Below are positions 18,801 through 27,545 of a stretch of 64,000 nucleotides of DNA, piece by piece. Source of the DNA: Pseudomonas lalkuanensis (GTDB lineage Bacteria; Pseudomonadota; Gammaproteobacteria; Pseudomonadales; Pseudomonadaceae); the NCBI RefSeq assembly GCF_008807375.1, contig NZ_CP043311.1:1654001-1718000 (forward strand), given 5' to 3'. The notes below the pieces were generated by a model. The model searched no databases. It was not told where the DNA came from and saw only the letters and a list, made by a program, of their open reading frames with translations. A program made the position numbers and the translations under genes. Within the stretch, counting starts at the first letter, position 1; each line of letters begins with the position of its first letter.

Positions 18801-21800
18801 AAACCCATGCGTCCGGCACCTATATCCGTGATTACCGCCCCGACCAGGGGGTGAACCCCGACGGCACTGCCGCGGTGGGCTACAACGCCCATGAGGTGGT
18901 GGCCGGGACCGACTATGCCGACTGGCTGGACCTGGGGGATGGCGACGACACCGGCTATGGCGAGGATGGCAACGACATCCTCGACGGCAAGGCCGGCGCC
19001 GACCACCTCTACGGCGGTAATGGCAATGACGTGATCTACGGTGGCGACATCGAGGACTTCCTCGACGGTGGCGACGGCGATGACATCGTCTACGCCGGTA
19101 CCAGTGCGGGCGCCATCGACATCGTCATTGGCGGCAACGGCAATGACCACCTCTACGGCGAGGCCGGGATCGACGAGCTCTACGGCGGCGCCGGCAACGA
19201 CTATATCGACGCTGGCGGCGATACCGACCTGGTCCATGGCGGTGACGGCAGCGACGAGATCTACGGCGGCGACGGGCCGGACATCCTCTTCGCCGAGGCC
19301 GGTGACGACATCATTTCCGGCGGCTCCACGGGCGATCAGTTGTTCGGGGAAGAGGGCGACGACATCCTCCTGCCCGGCATCGGCGGTGCGCCGGGTCAGG
19401 GGGACGGCGACGAAGCCCTTGGCGACGTCGGCTTCGACATCGCGGCATTCAGTGATGTGAACATCCAGCTGGATGCCGCCGCCGACCTGAACCAGCAGAA
19501 CATCATCGCGGCACCGGGAACCGCCGTGCTGTTCCAGCCATTCAACGCCCTGCTGGCGAACATCGAGGGCCTGGTAGGTTCGCGCTTCAGTGACGCACGG
19601 GCCAATCCCGCCAACCCGGCCAGCCCGACGGCGGGCCTGATCGGTGATGGCAGCGAAAACTGGCTGGTGGGTGGCAGCGGCGACGACGTGGTGCAGGGCA
19701 ATGCCGGCAATGATGTGCTGGTGGGGGACTCCATTGGCCTGGCCGACCTCAACCACCTGCTGGCAGCCCAGGGATTCAACCAGCACTTCACCGGCCTGCA
19801 GGCCGCTCGGTCGGGCTTCGTGCTCGGCGACAACCACGCCGGCGGTACGGCGTACGGCGCTGCCGACGAGGCGGTCTACAACGGCGATTTCTCCGACTAC
19901 AGCATCACCCTGATCGGCGATACCAATCCGGGAAGCAACGAGATTCTCGGCTTCAGAATCACCGACAAGCGCGTCGGTGCGGCCAACCTCGATGCAACCG
20001 ACATCCTCGTCGGCATTGAAAAAGTCCGCTTCGCGGACCGCACCATCAGCCTGGACGTCAATAACCAGCTACCTGCCGGCAAACCCCTGGTTACCGGTTT
20101 CGCCACAGCTCCAACCACCCCCAGCCGGCCATTGCCGACGCAGTACCGCCTGACCGCCAGCACCGTTGCCATCCAGGACGCCGATGGCATTCCCTCCGGT
20201 GCTGGCGCGTTCAGCTTCCAGTGGCAGGTACTGTCGGGGGCCATCTGGGCTGCCATCAATGGCGCCACCGCCTCGACCTATGCACCCGTGGCCGCACAGG
20301 TCGGACAGCAGTTGCGGGTAGCGGTCAGCTTCACCGACAACCACGGCGTGGTGGAGACGGTCTATTCCGATCCTACCGAGGCGGTCGGACGCTTCATCGA
20401 AGGCACCTCCCTCAACGACAACGGCCTGGGCGGTTTCCAGGATCGCGCGGCTCTGGTGGGGACGGCCTTCCAGGACGTCATGCTGGGCTATGCCGGCAAC
20501 GATGTGCTCAGCGGCGGCGACGGCAGCGACCTGCTGGATGGCGGCAGTGGCAATGACAGCATGAGCGGCGGTGCGGGCAACGACACCTATGTGGTCGGCG
20601 CTACCGGCGACTCGGTCAGCGAGGCCCTGAACGGCGGCATCGACACGGTGCAGTCATCGGTCAATGTCAACCTGGCGGCCAACGTCGAGAACCTGGTGCT
20701 GACCGGCACCGCCAACGTCAACGGCGTGGGCAACGGACTGGACAACCTGCTGATGGGTAATGCCGGCAATAACCGGCTGATCGGCCAGGCCGGCAACGAT
20801 AACGTGCAAGGCTGGGCGGGGAGCGACACCCTCGTGGCCACGGTGGGCGACGGCAACGACCATTACGATGGCGGTGACGGGGTGGATACCTACGACCTGT
20901 CCGGCACGTCTGCCAATGCCAGCGTCGACCTGGCCGCGGGTACCGCCAGCAGCGCGCAGACCGGCAATGATCTGCTGGTATCCATCGAGAACGTCCTGGG
21001 CAGCAGCGGCGCCAACCAGATCACGGGCAACTCCGCCGACAACCGCCTCGAAGGACTCGGCGGCAACGACAACTTGGCCGGTGCACAGGGTAACGACGTG
21101 CTCGTGGGAGGGCAGGGCGATGACAGTGCCAGCGGCGGCCAGGGTGACGACCGGTTCATCGCCGGTCTGTTCGACGGCAATGACATCTACGCCGGCAACG
21201 ACGGCCTGGATACCTACGACCTTTCCGCCACCGGAGCAGCAGCCGTGGTCAACCTGGCCACGGCCACGGCCAGCAGCAGCCAGATCGGCAGCGACCTGTT
21301 GAGTGGTATCGAGAGCGTGACCGGCGGATCGGGTGCCGACAGCCTGACCGGTGATGCGCTGGCCAACCAGCTTGCCGGTGGTGGCGGCGACGATAGTCTC
21401 AACGGCGGGGCAGGTGCCGATGTACTGGCCGGCGGTGCGGGACACGACCTGCTCACCGGCGATGCGGATGCCGATACCTTCGTCTTCGCCGCGCTCAACG
21501 ACTCGGGTACCAGCAGCGGCACCCGGGATGTGATCAACGACTTCCAGCAAGGGAGCGATCGCATCGACCTCGGCCAGATCGATGCGAGAACGACCGGACC
21601 TGGCAACGCGGGGAACCAGGACTTCAGCTTCCTTGGCGAATGGAATGGCGCCGGCAATGAATTCAATGGACAGGCCCAGTTGAGGTTCCATTACGTCAAC
21701 GTCGGCGGTGTGGAGCATACCTATGTGGAGGGCAACGTGAACAACAACAATGCCGCCGACTTCCAGATCGACCTCGTCGGGCACGTCGCCCTGGCAGCGG

Positions 21801-21823
21801 GTGACTTCATCGGCGTTGTCTGA
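15857..21823 (+). CDS. Secreted RTX haem peroxidase, single peroxidase module (MopA/PehA-like)
   Basis: 1988 residues. The animal (myeloperoxidase-type) peroxidase domain covers about 180-960: distal Gln/Asp234/His235 in FGQFFDHGLDF, Arg502 and Glu505 in GDGRANEN, proximal His631 in FRFGHS, then NLARGRD, DLWIGGLAE and DGDRFYYLF. These match the MPO haem ligands and haem-linking residues. RTX nonapeptides (GGxGxDxxx) occur at about 1014-1175 and 1532-1882, with an Ig-like segment at 1412-1515 between. There is no N-terminal signal peptide; the RTX-rich C-terminus ending DFIGVV suggests type I secretion and Ca2+-dependent folding outside the cell. GGGAG precedes the ATG. Relatives of this family are known as Mn(II)-oxidising or superoxide-producing enzymes. 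It lacks the leader ORF found before the two larger paralogues. Confidence 0.9.
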   Translation: MYGLKSFTLNLKDISYLLQQVSFPTLRVVGYTVSGDALFGYTGADGVVHVLGTDGSFDPLALPAGESIWYNGARDPIGLRNVSGYFNNLTHDGHAWGSFGQDFIRLTLPDYSQYVQQNADNAAWQDYLSSHPGAELGTPAAYADPSASLVDYTPRMISQTIVSGGVVFATDAQGHILHDANGVAVVSDPGLLGQLGEADPTSSSSGQYFIRNLNTVSGDPSTTGWFTLFGQFFDHGLDFIDKPSRTATITIPLAPDDPLYGSIGPDGQPVHSITVHRASVGSFDAAGNAQYRNLDSPYIDQNQTYGSEASVTQLLREWVADPSNPGQFRPGARLFDGNTLSDEAAWTLNGVLTHQTLPTLNELRAHIVATGRDDLTWDDLADFRVRDDAGHVLDADPSTSGIQAVHTREALLLDMNPHFDDVHIDVARLMALDSHLVSVTFDPTNPYGILFHYDNGPTKSLFGLVNPSDFSIFADPGTADYAVANELLLESVGDHYIAGDGRANENFGLTAMHHVFHEDHNVQLINLQQEILQADVGVRHNWQVGIDNGAGGYYTDAAGNYTLTDGVTVSWNHDLLFQGAKLVVEMEYQHVAIDQYARLITPDLPEFVTYDSGINANISLEYGQAAFRFGHSQLRETIDALERDVSGAYDLTGSITRYALEKAFLNPGGFAEVGPTAIALGMTRQVSNEIDEFVTPALQQGLLGQPLDLATINLARGRDLGLPTLNAVRQQIHDALIAERQTPAGSQHHTNLIVDALTPYTSWSDFANNMIHPESLVNFIAAYSFDGDVAHAQAIIDADQAGVDATWAGGVVTAEDAARFLSNAADQDGNFVAGSDGFNHIDLWIGGLAEKHVYTGQLGTTFNAIFEDQMERLMDGDRFYYLFRLDLGLPGMTNLNEQVVTEQFKDIIERTTDARHLAGDVFGYMDSYIELSYQDSGATATAYKSEHKYGRLVDTNQMGVYSTGGSGGIGGNGLLLSLVNPETHASGTYIRDYRPDQGVNPDGTAAVGYNAHEVVAGTDYADWLDLGDGDDTGYGEDGNDILDGKAGADHLYGGNGNDVIYGGDIEDFLDGGDGDDIVYAGTSAGAIDIVIGGNGNDHLYGEAGIDELYGGAGNDYIDAGGDTDLVHGGDGSDEIYGGDGPDILFAEAGDDIISGGSTGDQLFGEEGDDILLPGIGGAPGQGDGDEALGDVGFDIAAFSDVNIQLDAAADLNQQNIIAAPGTAVLFQPFNALLANIEGLVGSRFSDARANPANPASPTAGLIGDGSENWLVGGSGDDVVQGNAGNDVLVGDSIGLADLNHLLAAQGFNQHFTGLQAARSGFVLGDNHAGGTAYGAADEAVYNGDFSDYSITLIGDTNPGSNEILGFRITDKRVGAANLDATDILVGIEKVRFADRTISLDVNNQLPAGKPLVTGFATAPTTPSRPLPTQYRLTASTVAIQDADGIPSGAGAFSFQWQVLSGAIWAAINGATASTYAPVAAQVGQQLRVAVSFTDNHGVVETVYSDPTEAVGRFIEGTSLNDNGLGGFQDRAALVGTAFQDVMLGYAGNDVLSGGDGSDLLDGGSGNDSMSGGAGNDTYVVGATGDSVSEALNGGIDTVQSSVNVNLAANVENLVLTGTANVNGVGNGLDNLLMGNAGNNRLIGQAGNDNVQGWAGSDTLVATVGDGNDHYDGGDGVDTYDLSGTSANASVDLAAGTASSAQTGNDLLVSIENVLGSSGANQITGNSADNRLEGLGGNDNLAGAQGNDVLVGGQGDDSASGGQGDDRFIAGLFDGNDIYAGNDGLDTYDLSATGAAAVVNLATATASSSQIGSDLLSGIESVTGGSGADSLTGDALANQLAGGGGDDSLNGGAGADVLAGGAGHDLLTGDADADTFVFAALNDSGTSSGTRDVINDFQQGSDRIDLGQIDARTTGPGNAGNQDFSFLGEWNGAGNEFNGQAQLRFHYVNVGGVEHTYVEGNVNNNNAADFQIDLVGHVALAAGDFIGVV

Positions 21824-21835
21824 ACCTCCACCTCC

Positions 21836-21863
21836 CGGCGCTCCGTTGGAGGTCGGAGCGCCG
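21836..21863 (+). terminator. Perfect 10-bp hairpin after the peroxidase gene
   Basis: CGGCGCTCCG / CGGAGCGCCG with an 8-nt loop, starting 12 bp after the stop codon. There is no T-tract, so it is either a weak or factor-assisted terminator or an mRNA-end stabiliser. Confidence 0.45.
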
Positions 21864-22118
21864 GATCAAGCACCACGCCATCCTTTCCCATCCCCATGCA
21901 ACCCGGTACCGCCCGTGCCGGGTTGCCAGGTCCCTCCGACAGCGGTTTGCCAGCGTGGCGACACGTTTTGTTTCAAGGAACTGGGTCACGCTGTCATGAA
22001 ATGCTAAAAAACTGTCGTGAAATGCGAAGTGCTGGAAAGCGCTCATCCATAGGCTTTGCCGCCAGTCAGAAGAGGGGTGCAACCCGCAGGGTCAACCCCG
22101 TCAAACCTGGAGTCTTCT

Positions 22119-22775
22119 ATGGTGAAACCGCTATTCGGATTTGCGCTGGCAGCGATCGTCATGCTGGGCAGCGGCTGTTCCAGCAAGGTCACCCAGCCCG
22201 AGCAGTATTCGGGCTTTCTGAGGGATTACTCGCAGCTCGAGGAGAAGATGTCTGCCAGCGGCCAGCCTGTGCTGCGCTGGACGGCGCCGGATTTCGACCC
22301 GAAGCGCTATGGCACGCTCCTGGTGGAAAAGCCGGTGTTCCATCCGGCCCAGGTCCCCAGCGACCAGATGAGCCAGCAGACCATGGACCAGATCGCTACC
22401 TACATGCGCCTGGCGCTGCAGCGCGAGCTGATCGGCAAGGCACGCCTGGTCGGCACACCGGAGGCGGACACCCTGATCGTGCGTCCGTCCATCTCCGCTG
22501 TGGCGATCTCCACCGAGCACCTGAAGGCCTATGAGGTCATCCCGATCGCCCTGCTGGCAGCTGCCACCACCACGGCGGTGGGAACGCGCGACCAGGAAGT
22601 GGCGATCTATGCCGAAGTGGAAGCGGTGGACGCGGCCAGCGGCAAGCCCGTCGTCAGGGCGGTGCGCAAGGGCCAGGGACTAAGCCTGGAAAACCGCAAG
22701 ACACCGCTGGTGCTGGACGACCTCAAGCCCGTCCTCGATGACTGGGCGAGGGACGCGCGCAACTTCAGGCCCTGA
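22119..22775 (+). CDS. DUF3313-family lipoprotein
   Basis: 218 residues. It opens MVKPLFGFALAAIVMLGSGC; the Cys20 after a hydrophobic stretch is a probable lipidation site, though the box (GSGC) is not canonical. The remainder resembles the DUF3313 family of bacterial lipoproteins of unknown function (RPSISAVAISTEHLKAYEVI region). CTGGAG precedes the ATG. A second protein of the same type is encoded at 27546-28229, about 5 kb away on the other strand. Confidence 0.75.
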   Translation: MVKPLFGFALAAIVMLGSGCSSKVTQPEQYSGFLRDYSQLEEKMSASGQPVLRWTAPDFDPKRYGTLLVEKPVFHPAQVPSDQMSQQTMDQIATYMRLALQRELIGKARLVGTPEADTLIVRPSISAVAISTEHLKAYEVIPIALLAAATTTAVGTRDQEVAIYAEVEAVDAASGKPVVRAVRKGQGLSLENRKTPLVLDDLKPVLDDWARDARNFRP

Positions 22776-22945
22776 CGGGCCTCCCTCGATAAATACCCAG
22801 GTGGGGACCGGTCGCCGACCGGTTCCTTTTCGCGTGCCCCGGAAACCGTGGCGCGCGGCGGCCTGGCCACGAATCCGCAACCTGTCCGGTGCCTTGCACA
22901 AGCCAGCCGGAGGCGGACGTCTTCCCCCGAAAACCAGGTGATGAA

Positions 22946-23299
22946 ATGGTAAGTGACGGGATTCTCGATTACTTCGCCCTTGGCGTGCTGTTCTTCGTCG
23001 TGATCGTGCTGTTCTACGGCATCATCGTGATCCACGACATCCCCTACGAAATTTCCAGGCGGCGCAACCACCCGCACCAGGACGCCATCCACGCCGCTGG
23101 CTGGGTGAGCCTGTTCACCCTCCATGCGATCTGGCCGTTCCTGTGGATCTGGGCGATGTTGTACCGCGACGACCGCGGCTGGGGCTTCAGCACGCCGAAG
23201 GCGGAGCTGGAGCAGCAACTGGCCGAGATGCGCCAGCGCCTCGAACGCCTCGAAGGGCAGCGCGCGTCCCGCTCGGCCCACGCGGTAGAGGAGGCCTGA
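22946..23299 (+). CDS. DUF3302 inner-membrane protein
   Basis: 117 residues. Two membrane segments (about 5-28 and 48-68), the conserved HDIPYEISRRRNHPHQDA loop between them, and a C-terminal coiled-coil-like tail (ELEQQLAEMRQRLERLEGQR). This is the DUF3302 (YibI/YiaW) family, which is regularly encoded just before a HlyD-like protein, as here: the next gene starts 1 bp after its stop. The function is unknown; the pair is thought to act as an envelope unit. AGGTGA precedes the ATG at 22946. Confidence 0.85.
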   Translation: MVSDGILDYFALGVLFFVVIVLFYGIIVIHDIPYEISRRRNHPHQDAIHAAGWVSLFTLHAIWPFLWIWAMLYRDDRGWGFSTPKAELEQQLAEMRQRLERLEGQRASRSAHAVEEA

Positions 23300-23300
23300 C

Positions 23301-24260
23301 ATGGACCTGTTGCTGATCCTCACCTACACGGCCATCTGCGTCGCCATCTTCAAGATCTTCAAGATCCCGCTGAACAAGTGGTCGGTGCCTACCGCCGCGC
23401 TGGGTGGCGTGGTGCTGATCGGGACGCTGATCTTCCTGATGAACTACAACCACCCATACTCGGAAGTGGCGCGCAGCTACTTCGTGTCGACCCCGGTGAT
23501 CCCGACGGTCAGCGGCCAGGTGGTGGAGGTGCCGGTCAAGGCCAACCAGCCCCTGCAGAAGGGCGACGTGCTGTTCCGCATCGACCCGACGCCGTTCGAG
23601 AACAAGGTCAAATCCATCAAGGCGCAGCTGGTGTCGGCCCGCGCCGACCAGTCCCGCGCCCGTGAGCTGGCCGCGCGCAATGTCGGCAACCGCCGCGATG
23701 TGGACCTCACCACTGCACGGGTGGACGACCTGCAGGCGCAGCTGAACATCGCCCAGTTCGACCTGGACCACACCGTGGTGCGCGCGCCGAGCAAGGGCTT
23801 CGTGACCCATGTGTCGCTGCGCCCGGGAATGATGGCCACGCGGATGCCGCTGCGTCCGTCCATGGTGTTCATCCCGGACGAAGGGCACTACATCGCTGCC
23901 TGGATGCGCCAGAACAGCCAGTTGCGCCTGACCCCCGGCGACGAGGCGGAAGTGGCTTTCGACGGCATCCCGGGCCAGGTGTTCAAGGGCAAGGTGAAGC
24001 AGGTGATTTCGGTAATCGGCGAAGGCCAGGTGCAGCCCTCCGGCAACCTGCTCAGCTTCACCGGTTCGCCGCCTCCGGGCCGGGTGCCGGTGATCGTCGA
24101 GATCACCGACCCGGACTACGCCCGGTACGCGGCCCTGATGCCCGGCGGCGCCTACGGCCAGGCGGCGCTCTACAGCGAGCATTTCCACCATGTGGCGGTG
24201 ATGCGCAAGATCCTCCTGCGCATGGCGGCCTGGATGAACTACATCTTCCCCTTCCATTGA
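23301..24260 (+). CDS. HlyD-family membrane-fusion protein (YibH/YiaV-like)
   Basis: 319 residues. Two N-terminal membrane segments (about 3-20 and 29-49), the first beta/lipoyl half (VIPTVSGQVVEVPVKANQ), a short helical hairpin (about 95-150), the second lipoyl half (TVVRAPSKGFVTHVSLRPG), then a beta-barrel domain. It is cotranscribed with the DUF3302 gene. No ABC or MFS exporter and no outer-membrane partner follow, so it is not the type I secretion adaptor for the RTX peroxidases; this gene pair is a separate family. Confidence 0.88.
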   Translation: MDLLLILTYTAICVAIFKIFKIPLNKWSVPTAALGGVVLIGTLIFLMNYNHPYSEVARSYFVSTPVIPTVSGQVVEVPVKANQPLQKGDVLFRIDPTPFENKVKSIKAQLVSARADQSRARELAARNVGNRRDVDLTTARVDDLQAQLNIAQFDLDHTVVRAPSKGFVTHVSLRPGMMATRMPLRPSMVFIPDEGHYIAAWMRQNSQLRLTPGDEAEVAFDGIPGQVFKGKVKQVISVIGEGQVQPSGNLLSFTGSPPPGRVPVIVEITDPDYARYAALMPGGAYGQAALYSEHFHHVAVMRKILLRMAAWMNYIFPFH

Positions 24261-24503
24261 GCGTTGCACCTGCCTTTCGCCTCGTAGCCCCTGTTGGCAC
24301 CAGGGCGACGGGCAGGTGATTTTTTGGGCTGCGGGAAATCCGGCTTGGGCGGCGCAACGTTGTGCCGCCCCCCGGTTTCAAGGACTGGCGGGACGTTTCC
24401 GCCGGCCGGATGCGGGACGGTCACAGGGAGTATCCGAGCGTGTCCGGACAAACGAGTGGATTCCGCCGTGCGGAATCCGGATGTCTGGAAGAGAGAGGGA
24501 TGT

Positions 24504-25322
24504 ATGACCGGGAAATCCGACAAATCCAGGGAATCGAGCAAAGCGCCCAGGATGCCGCGCAAGGAATACGAGGCGGAGCTGAAGCGACTGCATGTCGAAC
24601 TAGTGAAGCTGCAGCGCTGGGTCGTCCAGCAAGGCATGCGTATCTGTATCGTCTTCGAAGGGCGGGACGGGGCGGGCAAGGGCGGGGTGATCAAGGCCCT
24701 GACCGAACGCACCAGTTCGCGCATCTTCCGCAGCGTCGCGTTGCCGACGCCCACCGAGCGGGAGAAGTCGCAGATGTACGTGCAGCGCTACATAAGCCAT
24801 TTCCCCGCGGGCGGGGAGGTCGTGATCTTCGACCGCAGTTGGTACAACCGCGCCGGTGTCGAACGGGTCATGGGGTTCTGTAGCAAAAAGGACGTGGAGA
24901 AGTTCTTCGCTTTCACGCCCCTGTTCGAGCGCGCGGTGGTCGAGTCGGGAATCATCCTCCTGAAGTACTGGCTGGAAGTCAGCCCGGAGGAACAGCAGCG
25001 CCGCCTCGAGGATCGCATCAACGACGGTCGCAAGACCTGGAAGCTGTCGCCGATGGACATCCGTTCCTTCGGCCGCTGGGATGAATACACCCGCGCCCGC
25101 GACGAAATGTTCATCGCCACCGATACGTCCTGGGCGCCCTGGCACATCGCCCGCTCCGAGGACAAGCGCCGGGTTCGTCTCAATGTCATCCGCCACATCC
25201 TGGCCCAGGTGCCCTACCGGGAAGTCCGCGATGAGAAGGACGCCAGGCTGCCGAAGCGCGGCAAGCTGGGGGCCTACCAGTCGCCCGACTATCCCTTCCG
25301 TTACATCGAAGAAAAATACTGA
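24504..25322 (+). CDS. ppk2: Polyphosphate kinase 2
   Basis: 272 residues. PPK2 P-loop EGRDGAGKGG at 52-61, Walker B VVIFD at 106-110 followed by RSWYNRAGVERVMGF, and the lid region with RINDGRKTWKLSPMD. It transfers phosphate between polyphosphate and nucleoside diphosphates, usually favouring (d)NDP or GDP phosphorylation. It is a one-domain (class I-like) enzyme. GAGAGGGA precedes the ATG at 24504; the open frame further left has no coding character. Single gene. Confidence 0.93.
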   Translation: MTGKSDKSRESSKAPRMPRKEYEAELKRLHVELVKLQRWVVQQGMRICIVFEGRDGAGKGGVIKALTERTSSRIFRSVALPTPTEREKSQMYVQRYISHFPAGGEVVIFDRSWYNRAGVERVMGFCSKKDVEKFFAFTPLFERAVVESGIILLKYWLEVSPEEQQRRLEDRINDGRKTWKLSPMDIRSFGRWDEYTRARDEMFIATDTSWAPWHIARSEDKRRVRLNVIRHILAQVPYREVRDEKDARLPKRGKLGAYQSPDYPFRYIEEKY

Positions 25323-25433
25323 CCCGACACACGGGCGCTGAACCTTGCCTTGCGTGCATCGCCGGTCCCAAGCCGATTCGTTCGGTCAGGGGGCGGAGCG
25401 CTATGCGCCACGAACCAGATGACAGGAACCCCG

Positions 25434-26957
25434 ATGGGAACTCGAACACGGCGCCGACCGCTGCGCGCTCTACTGGGATCGCTCGCCCTGCCGGCCGGCT
25501 TGTCGATGGGCCTGCTGCCGTTGCAGATGGCCCTGGCCAATGCGATGCCGCAGGAAGCATCCCGGATTGCGCTGCCCATCCTCGCCCCCGAGCCGCCACC
25601 GGATCGCACCGACGACTTCGATTGCCTCCGCGAGCGCCGCACCATCCGCATCCTGGTGCCCTATAGCCGAACCTTTTTCCACATCGACCAGGGCCGCCAG
25701 AAGGGCGTTAGCCATGAGGTGGGCCTTGCCTTCGAACGCTGGCTGAACCAGCGCTACCCGCGCCAGGCCGGCAAGCGCCGCTGGCATGTGATGTTCATAC
25801 CGGTAAGCCGCGAGCAGTTGTTGCCGAGCCTGGTCCGGGGTGTCGGCGATATCGCCGCGGGCGGGCTGGTGGAAGGGGAGACCGCGCGCTTCGGTGGGCA
25901 GGTGGTCACCGCCCCTGGTTCGTTCCGCGCCGATCCGGTGCTGGTGAGCGGCCCGTCTGGCGAGCCGATCGGCAGCCTCGATGACCTGTCCGGCAAGGAA
26001 GTGGCAGTACCCGCGCTCGGCAATGATTTCTGGGAACTGCTGGCGCTGAACCGGACCTTCATCGCACGCGGTCTGGCGCCGATCCGCGTGGTGCCTCTGG
26101 CCGAAGGTACCGAGCCCGAGGAACTCCTGGCGCTGGTGAATGCCGGCGTCCATGCCGCCGTCGTTGTGGATCGCCGTGTGGCCGAGGCCTGGCAGCCGAC
26201 CCTGGGGCGGATCGCAATTCAGCGGCCCGTGGACCTCGACTGGGGCGGCCACTACGCCTGGGCGGTGCGCCAGAACAACCCCGAGCTGCACGCGGTGCTG
26301 GCGGAATTCCTCGCCGAGCAGGATCGCGGCAGCCGCCTCGGACGGGATCTGCGCGATGGCAGACGCGATCCGGGACGCTTTCTCGGCGAACCGGCATCGG
26401 CCGAGGAGCTGCGCCGTTTTCGCCAGCTCAACCGGGCCTTCATCGCATCCGCCGGCCGTTACGACCTGGACCCGCTGATGCTGATGGCCCAGGCCTTCCA
26501 TGAGTCCCGCTTCAACCAGCGTGCGCGCAGCAGCCAGGGCGCGGTGGGGGTGATGCAGGTACTGCCGAGCACCGCGGCCGATCCCAATGTGCGGGTGGCG
26601 GGCGTGCGCAGCAGCGCGGAACGGAACGTCGAGGCGGCCAGCAAGTACCTGCGTTTTATCGCCGACACCTATCTCGACGATCCGGCGCTCGATGCGGACG
26701 ATCGCATGTTCATGCTGCTGGCGGCATACAACGCCGGGCCGGGCAACCTGCAGAAGGCCCGGCGCATGGCGCGGGAAAGCGGCCTGGATCCGGACCGTTG
26801 GTTCGGCCATGTCGAGGCGGTGGTGGCGAGGGAAGTGGGCCGAGAGCCCATCGACTATGTGAGCAACGTGTACAAGTACTACATCGCCTACAAGTTCGCC
26901 CGGGACCGGGAGGAATCGCAGCCGGAAGGGATGCTGGGCAGGCTGGAAGGGATCTGA
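25434..26957 (+). CDS. MltF-like lytic transglycosylase (solute-binding + SLT domains)
   Basis: 507 residues. Basic N-terminus and hydrophobic segment to about residue 37 (signal peptide), a periplasmic solute-binding (SBP_bac_3-like) domain at about 65-310, then an SLT lysozyme-fold domain with catalytic Glu357 in AQAFHESRFN and the motifs GAVGVMQVLP and LAAYNAGPGN. It should cleave peptidoglycan glycan strands in the periplasm. The ATG at 25434 has CAGGAA at 25423-25428; an ATG at 25419 is an alternative. No lipobox is seen, unlike some MltF relatives. Confidence 0.9.
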   Translation: MGTRTRRRPLRALLGSLALPAGLSMGLLPLQMALANAMPQEASRIALPILAPEPPPDRTDDFDCLRERRTIRILVPYSRTFFHIDQGRQKGVSHEVGLAFERWLNQRYPRQAGKRRWHVMFIPVSREQLLPSLVRGVGDIAAGGLVEGETARFGGQVVTAPGSFRADPVLVSGPSGEPIGSLDDLSGKEVAVPALGNDFWELLALNRTFIARGLAPIRVVPLAEGTEPEELLALVNAGVHAAVVVDRRVAEAWQPTLGRIAIQRPVDLDWGGHYAWAVRQNNPELHAVLAEFLAEQDRGSRLGRDLRDGRRDPGRFLGEPASAEELRRFRQLNRAFIASAGRYDLDPLMLMAQAFHESRFNQRARSSQGAVGVMQVLPSTAADPNVRVAGVRSSAERNVEAASKYLRFIADTYLDDPALDADDRMFMLLAAYNAGPGNLQKARRMARESGLDPDRWFGHVEAVVAREVGREPIDYVSNVYKYYIAYKFARDREESQPEGMLGRLEGI

Positions 26958-27000
26958 GGAGGGCGCGGCCCGCTGCCGGGGGCAGGGGCCGCGAAGGGCG

Positions 27001-27501
27001 TCAGAAAAGCAGGTAGGCGCTGGCGCTGGTCTGGTCGAGTTCGATGTCGCCGACCTTCAGCACTTCCTGTTCCAGGCGCACGCCGACGTTGCGGAACACA
27101 TCCAGCTCGACGCCGAGGCCGTAGGTCAGGTCCAGGTCGTTGCTGTCGCCGGCGACGTCCGCGTCGGCATCCCAGGCATGGACGCCGGCGCTGGCGAACA
27201 GGCGCAGACGGTCACCCACCGGCACGCCGAAGTGGGCGGCGGCCTGTACGGAGTGGCCGTCGAAGTCGCCACGCTCGCCCTCGAAGCTACCGAGGTCGAC
27301 CCAGGCGCCTTCGAAGGCCAGGTAGGGGTTCAGGCGGTAGCCGATGTAGGCCTTGTAGGCGTTGTCGTCGTCACCGAGGCTGTGCTCGTCGGTTTCTACC
27401 TTGGTCACGCCGCCACCTACGTAGAAGCCGCGGTCATCCGCGACGGCGTTGAGGGTGCTGAGGGCGAAGAAGGCGGCCGCAAGTTGTTTGCCGAATTTCA
27501 T
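27001..27501 (-). CDS. Small outer-membrane beta-barrel protein
   Basis: 166 residues. Signal peptide MKFGKQLAAAFFALSTLNAV with probable cleavage after Ala22 (VADD), then alternating strands (GFYVGGGVTKVE, AYKAYIGYRLNPYLAFEGAW, VQAAAHFGVPVG, LFASAGVHAW) and a C-terminal Phe, as in the OmpA-like/OMP_b-brl 8-strand family. There is no periplasmic OmpA domain. The role is unknown. It may be cotranscribed with the lipoprotein gene upstream (gap 44 bp). Confidence 0.85.
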   Translation of the reverse strand: MKFGKQLAAAFFALSTLNAVADDRGFYVGGGVTKVETDEHSLGDDDNAYKAYIGYRLNPYLAFEGAWVDLGSFEGERGDFDGHSVQAAAHFGVPVGDRLRLFASAGVHAWDADADVAGDSNDLDLTYGLGVELDVFRNVGVRLEQEVLKVGDIELDQTSASAYLLF

Positions 27502-27545
27502 CTGTAGTCCTGCATGGTCGGTTGGTTGGAATGGAAAAGGGGGGA

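Noticed and set aside
18897..21500. Short DNA repeats that could be taken for a CRISPR array or satellite
   Set aside because: They encode the GGxGxD nonapeptides of RTX domains, stay in frame and vary at third positions. There are no equal spacers.
23301..24260. HlyD-like protein as type I secretion adaptor for the RTX peroxidases
   Set aside because: It is paired with a DUF3302 gene and has no ABC transporter or TolC-like gene beside it, so it fits the YibH/YiaV group.
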